From assembly GCF_000455205.1 (NCBI RefSeq), contig NZ_AUWQ01000025.1:1-49636 (forward strand): a DNA stretch of 49,636 nucleotides. The letters are read 5' to 3'. A program made the position numbers and the translations under genes. The notes beneath the pieces are model-generated. The model was not told the DNA's origin and ran no database searches. It worked only from the letters and a program-made list of their open reading frames with translations. This document shows positions 43,675-49,636 of the stretch, piece by piece (positions within the stretch are counted from its first letter, which is position 1; each line of letters begins with the position of its first letter). Source of the DNA: Mycobacterium sp. UM_CSW. GTDB taxonomy: Bacteria; Actinomycetota; Actinomycetes; Mycobacteriales; Mycobacteriaceae.

Positions 43675-44831
43675 CGGGTGAAGCCCCCACCGCGCCGCCA
43701 TGTCACGGCCCCCAGCGCGGGCAGCAACTTGAGCAATCGGTAGGTCGTCCACGGGCTGGCGCTCACCGTCTCCTTGTACGCGACGGCCCACCGACCGGCC
43801 AGATAGAAACGCGACGGGCTGTCGTCGGGGTGGGTGAACTGGATGACGGCGTCGTGCCGGCCCAGGCTCACCGGCTGGTGGATGTAGCCGAAGCGGAATC
43901 GCTTGGTCTGCTTGCCCTTCAGCTCCCGCACGATGTTGGCCGCGGCGTGCACACCGGTCGGGATGCCGCTCTGGCAGGTGCCGTGCACGAGGCCATAGCC
44001 TTGCCGGACCGCCGCGGCGTCGCCGACGACGTACACGTCCGGGTGCGACACCGAGCGCAGCGCCGCATCGGTGACGATTCGGCCGCGGTCATCGACGCGC
44101 AGGCCCGCGGCCGCCGCCAGCGGCGACACCCGCACGCCCGTGGCCCACAGCACCGCGCGCGCCGCGACGACCTCGCCGTCGGCCAGCGCGACCCCGTCGG
44201 GCATCACCTTGACGATGTCGACGCCGGAACGCATCCGCACGCCCAACCGGTCCAACCCGGCATGCAGGCGGGCACGCGCCTTGGGGCCCATCGTTGATCC
44301 GGGTGCCTGCCGGCTCAGCAGGACCACGTCGAGTTCGGGATGCCGCTCGGCGATCTCGGCCGCCGATTCGATGCCCGTCAGGCCGCCGCCGGCGACCACG
44401 ACCGTCCCGGCGTCGAGCCGATCGAGCTGCTGGGCCAGCAACCCGGCGTCGTGGGCGCTGTTGAGCGTGTAGGCGAATTCGTCGACGCCGGGCACTACCT
44501 CGGTGTCGGCGACGGCGCCGAGCGCGTAGACCAGGGTGTCGTAGCCGATCGTGCGCTCGTCGTCGAGACGGACGGTCCGCACGTCGGCGTCGAGGCCGGT
44601 GACCCAGCCCTGGACGAACTCGACGTCGGTGCCGGCGAGCATGTCCGGGATCTCAAGGTCGGCTAGCCGCTGGCCCGAAGCAGCCTGGTGCAGGCGCAGC
44701 CGCTCGGTGAAACGAGCCTGCGGATTGACCAGGGTGACGCGCACGTCGTCGCGGCCCTTGACCCGGCGCGCCAAGCGGGTGGTGGCCGCCATGCCGGCGT
44801 AGCCGGCGCCGATGATCACGATGTGCTTCAT
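43671..44831 (-). CDS. FAD-dependent pyridine-nucleotide oxidoreductase, ECF41 partner
   Basis: This 386-residue NDH-2-like flavoprotein starts at ATG 44831 (MKHIVIIGAGYAGMAATTRLARRV, FAD dinucleotide fold). The second dinucleotide fold is TVVVAGGGLTGIESAAEIAERHP. The FAD-ribityl motif is HPDVYVVGDAAAVRQGYG, and the C-terminal LLPALGAVTWRRGG may be membrane-associated. Partners of ECF41 sigma factors are typically oxidoreductases, epimerases or carboxymuconolactone decarboxylases. Its promoter carries the ECF41 consensus. The substrate is unknown; quinone or NADH oxidation is possible. Confidence 0.9.
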   Translation of the reverse strand: MKHIVIIGAGYAGMAATTRLARRVKGRDDVRVTLVNPQARFTERLRLHQAASGQRLADLEIPDMLAGTDVEFVQGWVTGLDADVRTVRLDDERTIGYDTLVYALGAVADTEVVPGVDEFAYTLNSAHDAGLLAQQLDRLDAGTVVVAGGGLTGIESAAEIAERHPELDVVLLSRQAPGSTMGPKARARLHAGLDRLGVRMRSGVDIVKVMPDGVALADGEVVAARAVLWATGVRVSPLAAAAGLRVDDRGRIVTDAALRSVSHPDVYVVGDAAAVRQGYGLVHGTCQSGIPTGVHAAANIVRELKGKQTKRFRFGYIHQPVSLGRHDAVIQFTHPDDSPSRFYLAGRWAVAYKETVSASPWTTYRLLKLLPALGAVTWRRGGGFTR

Positions 44832-44872
44832 GATGCTGCCTTTCGCGAGCGAATGTGTGCTGACAACCAGCA

Positions 44873-44900
44873 GACGCATCCAGCGGTCGCGGATGTGACA
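44873..44900 (-). promoter_or_regulatory. ECF41-type promoter of the oxidoreductase-sigma operon
   Basis: On the minus strand, TGTCACA (44900-44894) is followed after 17 bp by CGTC (44876-44873), matching the recalled ECF41 promoter TGTCACA-n(about 16)-CGTC. The expected start near 44865 leaves a 5' UTR of about 35 nt to the ATG at 44831. It implies that the sigma factor drives its own operon. Confidence 0.75.
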
Positions 44901-44914
44901 TCGCGCGGGCGCAC

Positions 44915-44949
44915 AAAAAACCGGCACGCCTGCGGGCGTGCCGGTTTTT
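44915..44949 (-). terminator. intrinsic terminator downstream of the Bax-inhibitor gene
   Basis: CCGGCACGCC (44921-44930), loop TGCG, GGCGTGCCGG (44935-44944) forms a perfect 10-bp stem. It is flanked by A6 and T5, so it could terminate on either strand. It lies 18 bp beyond the BI-1 stop and shields the ECF41 promoter. Confidence 0.9.
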
Positions 44950-44966
44950 CCCCGTCAGAGCCGGGG

Positions 44967-45803
44967 CTAGTCGTTTTGCAGGTAGCTGAGCAGGCGCAGG
45001 ATCTCGAGGTACAGCCAGACCAGGGTCACGGTCAGGCCCAGCGCGATGCCCCACGCCGCCTTCTCCGGCGCGCCCGCCCGGATCATCTGGTCAGCCGCGT
45101 CGAAGTCGATCAGGAAGCTGAAGGCCGCGATGCCGATCATCACCAGCGAGAAGATGATGGCGATCGGTCCGCCGCTCCGCAGGCCGAGGCCTGTGCCGCC
45201 GCCGACGTGGAACATCGCCAGGATGAAGTTGCCGAGCATCAGGAACAGCGCTCCGAACAGGGCGGCGACGACCATCCGGGTGAACTTGGGCGTGACCCGG
45301 ATGGCGCCCGTCTTGTAGACGACGAGCATCCCGAAGAACACACCGACGGTGCCCAGAACGGCCTCCCCGATCAGCGCGCCGGCGTTGGCGTTGGAGACCT
45401 GGAAGTTGGCGAAGACGAACGAGACGGCGCCGAGGAAAAGGCCCTCGAGAACCGCGTAGCTGAGCACGATCGCCGGGCTGTCCTGCTTGCGCCCGAAGGT
45501 GGCGATCAGCACCAGCCCGAGGCCGCCGAGCGCGCCGATCAGGGTCAGCGGCATCGCCAGCGCCAGGTTCGAGGCCACCATGAAGTAGGACACGACCGCG
45601 GCGCCGATCAGCACGGCCAGCGTGATGCCGGTCTTGGTGACGACGTCGTCGATGGTCAGCGGCCGAGACGCCCTGGTGTCCTGGTAGGGAGCCGCGTAGG
45701 GGTCGGCCTGGTAATAGCCCTGGGCCGCGCCAGTGCCGAATTGCGCGTATCCCCCGCTCTGCCTGGGCAGCGAACGAAATACCGGGTTACTTGTCTCCCG
45801 CAC
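44967..45803 (-). CDS. Bax inhibitor-1/YccA-family membrane protein
   Basis: This 278-residue protein has seven hydrophobic helices after a soluble N-terminal region of about 55 residues (Gln/Tyr-rich: GGYAQFGTGAAQGYYQADPYAAPYQ). The helices include GITLAVLIGAAVVSYFMVA, PLTLIGALGGLGLVLIATF, VVAALFGALFLMLGNFILAMF and AFSFLIDFDAADQMI. The closing VWLYLEILRLLSYLQND is typical of the family. Such proteins form Ca2+-leak channels or protease regulators. It corresponds to Rv1072. The start is GTG 45803 with AGAGGA upstream. Confidence 0.93.
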   Translation of the reverse strand: MRETSNPVFRSLPRQSGGYAQFGTGAAQGYYQADPYAAPYQDTRASRPLTIDDVVTKTGITLAVLIGAAVVSYFMVASNLALAMPLTLIGALGGLGLVLIATFGRKQDSPAIVLSYAVLEGLFLGAVSFVFANFQVSNANAGALIGEAVLGTVGVFFGMLVVYKTGAIRVTPKFTRMVVAALFGALFLMLGNFILAMFHVGGGTGLGLRSGGPIAIIFSLVMIGIAAFSFLIDFDAADQMIRAGAPEKAAWGIALGLTVTLVWLYLEILRLLSYLQND

Positions 45804-45991
45804 CGTCGGATCCTCTCTTAATGGCTATGGGTTCGAGCTGTGCGAACACCTGCTCAACGACCAGCGGGTCGCCCTAGTTCCCAACGGACCTGCTGTTTTC
45901 TCGCTGTTTTGAGGCTATTTAACGGGCTCTGCTGTTGTCGTCCGGTCAAACATAAACCTTACCCGCGGGGATCGCTGCGGTCGTGACGATC

Positions 45992-45997
45992 TAGATT
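45992..45997 (+). promoter_or_regulatory. candidate echA9 promoter -10
   Basis: TAGATT fits TANNNT and sits 39 bp before the echA9 start, leaving a leader of about 32 nt that carries GGGAGGA. The rest of the 45804-46036 gap is AT-richer than its surroundings and holds no recognised element. Confidence 0.4.
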
Positions 45998-46036
45998 GCT
46001 GGTCGAGACCGGGCGGCGATTGGGAGGACGAGAGCG

Positions 46037-47083
46037 TTGACCGTGGCAGCTGTCGAATCCGACGAGGTCCTGACCCGGGTTGAAGGCGGCGTCGGGTTGA
46101 TCACGCTCAACCGGCCCAAGGCGATCAACTCGCTGAATCAGACGATGGTGGACGCGTTGAGCGCGGTGCTCACCCGTTGGGAAAACGACGACGCGGTGCG
46201 GGCGGTCGTGCTGTCCGGGGCGGGCGAACGCGGATTGTGCGCGGGCGGCGACTTGGTGCCGCTCTACCAAAGCATGCGCGAGGACGGGGCCCAGGCGCGG
46301 CGATTCTGGCGGGACGAGTATCTGCTCAACGGGCAGATCGGCCGGTTCGCCAAGCCGTACGTGTCGCTGATGGATGGCATCGTGATGGGCGGCGGGGTCG
46401 GCGTCAGCGCGCACGGGAGCGTACGTGTGGTGACCGAGACCTCGAAGGTCGCCATGCCCGAGGTCGGCATCGGCTTCATCCCCGACGTCGGCCAGATGTA
46501 CTTGCTGTCGCGGGCGCCCGGCGCCCTGGGCATGCACGCTGCGCTGACCGGGTCGCCGTTCACCGGCGCCGACGCCATCGCGCTGGGATTCGCCGACCAC
46601 TACGTGCCGCACAGCGAACTCGACGCGTTCACCCGAACGACCGTCGCCGATGGTGTCGAAAACGCGCTGGCGCGGCACGCGATCGAACCCCCACCCAGTG
46701 AGCTTGCCGCACAACGGGAATGGATCGACGAGTGCTATGCAAGCGACAGCGTGGTGGATATCATGGCCGCGCTTCGGGGGCATGACGCGGGACCGGCCAA
46801 TGACGCCGCGAAAGTGATCGCCATCCGCTCCCCCATCTCGCTGTCGGTGGCGTTCGAAGGGCTGCGTCGTGCGGCCACAATGGAAACGCTGGAAGATGTT
46901 CTGACCCAGGACTATCGGATGGCGTCGGCGGCATCGCGTTCACCCGACTTCGTGGAGGGCATCCGTGCGCAGATCATCGACAAGGATCGCAATCCCAAAT
47001 GGTCCCCGGCGACGCTGGCCGAGGTCACCGCGGCCGACGTGGAGGCGTATTTCGCGCCGGTCGACGACGACTTGAAATTCTAG
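46037..47083 (+). CDS. echA9: enoyl-CoA hydratase / 3-hydroxyisobutyryl-CoA hydrolase-like (EchA9)
   Basis: This 348-residue crotonase-fold protein has the hydrolase subfamily pattern: [62 protein letters not shown] and [20 protein letters not shown], plus the longer helical C-terminus ([34 protein letters not shown]). It probably hydrolyses 3-hydroxyisobutyryl-CoA in valine breakdown, or acts on acyl-CoAs. The start is TTG 46037 with GGGAGGA 8 nt upstream. It is followed by echA8 13 bp later. Confidence 0.9.
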   Translation: MTVAAVESDEVLTRVEGGVGLITLNRPKAINSLNQTMVDALSAVLTRWENDDAVRAVVLSGAGERGLCAGGDLVPLYQSMREDGAQARRFWRDEYLLNGQIGRFAKPYVSLMDGIVMGGGVGVSAHGSVRVVTETSKVAMPEVGIGFIPDVGQMYLLSRAPGALGMHAALTGSPFTGADAIALGFADHYVPHSELDAFTRTTVADGVENALARHAIEPPPSELAAQREWIDECYASDSVVDIMAALRGHDAGPANDAAKVIAIRSPISLSVAFEGLRRAATMETLEDVLTQDYRMASAASRSPDFVEGIRAQIIDKDRNPKWSPATLAEVTAADVEAYFAPVDDDLKF

Positions 47084-47096
47084 AAAGGCGGTTGGC

Positions 47097-47876
47097 GTGC
47101 CAGAGAACTACGAGACCATCCTCGTCGAGCGCGATGCGCGGGTCGGGATCATCACGCTGAACCGCCCGCAGGCGCTCAACGCCCTCAACAGCCAGGTGAT
47201 GACCGAAGTCACTAGCGCGGCAACCGAATTGGACGAAGACCCCGGAATCGGTGCGATCATCATCACCGGTTCGGCCAAGGCGTTCGCGGCCGGCGCCGAC
47301 ATCAAGGAAATGTCCGCCCTGACCTTCGCCGACGCGTTCGGCGCCGACTTCTTCGCCGGCTGGGGCAAACTCGCCGCTGTCCGCACCCCGACCATCGCCG
47401 CGGTGGCCGGACATGCGCTGGGCGGCGGCTGCGAGCTCGCGATGATGTGCGACCTGCTGATCGCCGCCGACACGGCGAAGTTCGGCCAGCCGGAGATCAA
47501 ACTCGGTGTGCTGCCGGGCATGGGCGGTTCGCAGCGGCTGACGCGTGCCATCGGCAAGGCCAAGGCCATGGACCTCATCCTGACCGGGCGCACCATCGAC
47601 GCCGCCGAAGCCGAACGGAGCGGCCTGGTTTCGCGGGTGGTGCCGGTCGACGACCTGCTGACCGAGGCCAAGGCCGTCGCCACCACCATTTCGCAGATGT
47701 CGCGCTCGGCGGCGCGAATGGCCAAGGAGGCCGTCAACCGTGCCTTCGAATCCACCCTGTCCGAGGGACTTCTCTACGAGCGCAGGCTGTTTCATTCGAC
47801 GTTCGCGACCGAGGACCAGTCGGAGGGGATGGCGGCATTCATCGAGAAGCGGCCCCCCAACTTCACCCACCGATAG
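47097..47876 (+). CDS. echA8: enoyl-CoA hydratase EchA8
   Basis: This 259-residue crotonase hydrates trans-2-enoyl-CoA in beta-oxidation. The CoA/oxyanion segments are [14 protein letters not shown] and [24 protein letters not shown]. The two catalytic glutamates are E113 (GGGCELAM) and E133 ([20 protein letters not shown]). The C-terminal [10 protein letters not shown] is typical. GTG 47097 starts 13 bp after echA9, in a likely operon with it and with the following hydrolase gene. It is the ortholog of Rv1070c. Confidence 0.96.
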   Translation: MPENYETILVERDARVGIITLNRPQALNALNSQVMTEVTSAATELDEDPGIGAIIITGSAKAFAAGADIKEMSALTFADAFGADFFAGWGKLAAVRTPTIAAVAGHALGGGCELAMMCDLLIAADTAKFGQPEIKLGVLPGMGGSQRLTRAIGKAKAMDLILTGRTIDAAEAERSGLVSRVVPVDDLLTEAKAVATTISQMSRSAARMAKEAVNRAFESTLSEGLLYERRLFHSTFATEDQSEGMAAFIEKRPPNFTHR

Positions 47877-47885
47877 GACGCTTCG

Positions 47886-49625
47886 ATGAGCGACCCGGGT
47901 CCCGCCACGACCGCCCCCGACGACGAAGCGGTGCACGAAGCCGCGCCGGAAGCCGCTGAGGCACCCCTCAAGCACGAGGCGCATCCGCATGAAAAGCCTT
48001 GGTGGGTGCGCCACTACACCTTCATGGGCACCGCGGTCGGCCTGGTTTTCATCTGGTTCTCGATGACGCCGTCGCTGCTGCCGCGAGGCGCGGTGTTTCA
48101 GGGCCTCGTGAGTGGGTTCTCCGGCGCCATCGGCTACGGGCTGGGGGTCTTCGCCGTCTGGCTGGTCCGTTACATGCGCACCCGGAACTACAGCCCGCCG
48201 CCGCCGCGCTGGGCGTGGAAGGTGCTGATCCCGGTCGGGCTGGTCGGCATGGTCGTGATGGCCATCCGGTTCCACGTCTGGCAGGACCGCGTGCGCGACC
48301 TAATGGGCGTCGCGCACCTGAAGTGGTACGACTACCCCATCGCCGCGGTGCTGTCGATCGTGGTGCTGTTCACGCTCGTCGAAATCGGCCAATTCATCCG
48401 GTGGCTGATCAGTTTCCTGGTCGGGCTGCTGGACCGGATTGCACCGTTTCGCCTCTCGGTGACCATCGTCGTGGTCGCGCTGGTGGTGCTGAGCATCACC
48501 TTGATGAACGGCGTCGTGCTGAAGTTCGCCATGCGGACCATGAACAACACCTTCGCGTCGGCCAATGACGAGGAGAGCCCCGACACGGCGCCACCCAAAA
48601 CGCCGCTGCGGTCCGGTGGCCCGCAGTCGCTGGTGTCGTGGGAGTCGCTCGGCCGGGAGGGTCGCGTCTTCATCGAGGGTGGCCCGCGGGTCGACGAGCT
48701 GACCACGTTCAACGGATCCCCGGCCATGCAGCCGATCCGCGCCTACGCCGGGCTGAACTCCGCGGACGGCATCACCGCGACCGCCGAACTCGCGGCGCGC
48801 GAGCTGCAGCGCACTGGCGGGCTGCAGCGCGCCGTCGTCGCGGTCGCGACGACCACCGGCACCGGCTGGATCAATGAGGCGGAGGCCTCGACGCTGGAGT
48901 ACATGTACAACGGCAACACCGCGATCGTCAGCATGCAGTACTCGTTCCTGCCGAGCTGGCTTTCGTTCCTGGTGGACAAGGAAAACGCCCGCCACGCCGG
49001 CCAGGCGCTGTTCGAGGCCGTCGACCGGCTGATCCGCCAGATGCCGGAAGGGCAGCGTCCCAAGCTCGTCGTGTTCGGTGAAAGCCTGGGATCGTTCGGG
49101 GGCGAGGCGCCGTTCATGAGCCTCAACAACGTGCTGGCCCGTACCGACGGCGCACTGTTCAGCGGGCCGACGTTCAACAACACCATCTGGACGGACCTGA
49201 CCTCGACGCGCGACGCCGGCTCCCCGGAGTGGCTGCCGATCTACAACGACGGCAAGAACGTCCGATTCGTTGCTCGCGCAAGCGATCTCGGGCGTCCGGA
49301 CGCCGCATGGGACCACCCGCGGGTGGTCTATCTCCAGCACGCCTCCGACCCGATCGCCTGGTGGACCCCGGATCTACTGTTCGCCAAGCCGGACTGGCTG
49401 CGCGAGAAACGCGGCTACGACGTGCTGCCCGAGACCTACTGGATCCCGGTGGTCACGTTCCTGCAGGTCTCGGCCGACATGGCGGTCGCGGTCGACGTGC
49501 CGGACGGGCATGGGCACCACTACGTCGCCGACGTAGCCAACGGCTGGGACGCGGTGCTGTCGCCGCCCGGCTGGACGCCGGAGAAGACGGACAAACTCCG
49601 GCCGCTGCTGCACTCCAACGGCTAG
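47886..49625 (+). CDS. membrane alpha/beta-hydrolase protein (Rv1069c-like)
   Basis: This 579-residue protein has an acidic N-terminal tail and four or five membrane helices in residues 45-225 (FMGTAVGLVFIWFSMTPSLL, GAIGYGLGVFAVWLV, VLIPVGLVGMVVMAIRF, AAVLSIVVLFTLVEIG, TIVVVALVVLSITLMNGVVL). A C-terminal extracytoplasmic hydrolase domain of about 350 residues carries a nucleophile elbow, LVVFGESLGSFGG, and a late YLQHASDPIAWW with the acidic/His site. The MTPSLLPRG motif is family-typical. The substrate is unknown, perhaps an envelope lipid. It follows echA8 by 9 bp. Confidence 0.9.
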   Translation: MSDPGPATTAPDDEAVHEAAPEAAEAPLKHEAHPHEKPWWVRHYTFMGTAVGLVFIWFSMTPSLLPRGAVFQGLVSGFSGAIGYGLGVFAVWLVRYMRTRNYSPPPPRWAWKVLIPVGLVGMVVMAIRFHVWQDRVRDLMGVAHLKWYDYPIAAVLSIVVLFTLVEIGQFIRWLISFLVGLLDRIAPFRLSVTIVVVALVVLSITLMNGVVLKFAMRTMNNTFASANDEESPDTAPPKTPLRSGGPQSLVSWESLGREGRVFIEGGPRVDELTTFNGSPAMQPIRAYAGLNSADGITATAELAARELQRTGGLQRAVVAVATTTGTGWINEAEASTLEYMYNGNTAIVSMQYSFLPSWLSFLVDKENARHAGQALFEAVDRLIRQMPEGQRPKLVVFGESLGSFGGEAPFMSLNNVLARTDGALFSGPTFNNTIWTDLTSTRDAGSPEWLPIYNDGKNVRFVARASDLGRPDAAWDHPRVVYLQHASDPIAWWTPDLLFAKPDWLREKRGYDVLPETYWIPVVTFLQVSADMAVAVDVPDGHGHHYVADVANGWDAVLSPPGWTPEKTDKLRPLLHSNG

Positions 49626-49636
49626 CGGCGATCGCA

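Overview
The window is GC-rich (roughly two-thirds G+C by eye) and gene-dense. It is almost certainly chromosomal DNA of a Mycobacterium, probably a slow-growing non-tuberculous species. The evidence is the presence of mycothiol amidase (mca), desA2, phoH2, hsd, lipU, fadA3 and proline-rich membrane proteins. From memory, the order from ychF to the last gene follows M. tuberculosis Rv1112 back to Rv1069c, in inverted orientation. There is no phage, IS element, CRISPR array, tRNA or rRNA.

Layout. 1-5.1 kb is accessory: an F420-type nitroreductase and a Rieske oxygenase divergent from a TetR regulator, a VOC protein, a coiled-coil/secreted protein pair, another secreted protein, a SnoaL-like protein and a GNAT. 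5.1-12 kb is the conserved ychF / DUF6542-like / ispH / lipid-droplet protein-xseA-xseB / 3beta-hydroxysteroid dehydrogenase block, with a clear KstR-type operator before the dehydrogenase. 12-15.5 kb holds an intact type-B carboxylesterase, a dienelactone hydrolase and a DUF4245 protein. 15.6-19.1 kb carries glpX, fum and a Pro-rich anchored protein. A membrane adenylate cyclase and a NodB deacetylase follow, then phoH2 with a candidate upstream small gene, desA2, glyA and coaA.

26.4-28.5 kb holds two unknown membrane proteins in a slot that differs from M. tuberculosis. Then come the short-chain Z-prenyl synthase, hemolysin III, a ketosteroid-isomerase-like protein with its catalytic residues intact, a DUF255 thioredoxin-fold protein, an anchored small protein, mca, DUF4307 and greA. 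35-41 kb is sulfur amino-acid metabolism (metB, cbs) with an RDD protein, an iron-permease-like protein, lipU and an SGNH esterase. A 57-bp tandem repeat sits between lipU and cbs. 41.4-49.6 kb holds fadA3, an oxidoreductase/ECF41-sigma operon with a matching ECF41 promoter, a Bax-inhibitor-like protein, echA9, echA8 and a membrane alpha/beta hydrolase.

Themes. Lipid and steroid chemistry recurs (hsd, KSI-like protein, desA2, fadA3, echA8/9, several esterases). Many genes show a TANNNT -10 box 6-7 nt before an ATG/GTG, which predicts leaderless mRNAs. The most distinctive signals are the self-regulated ECF41 operon, the 50-codon ORF overlapping the phoH2 start by 4 bp, the greA leader with a leaderless 12-codon ORF, and the lipU-cbs minisatellite. 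M. tuberculosis locus numbers are recalled, not searched.
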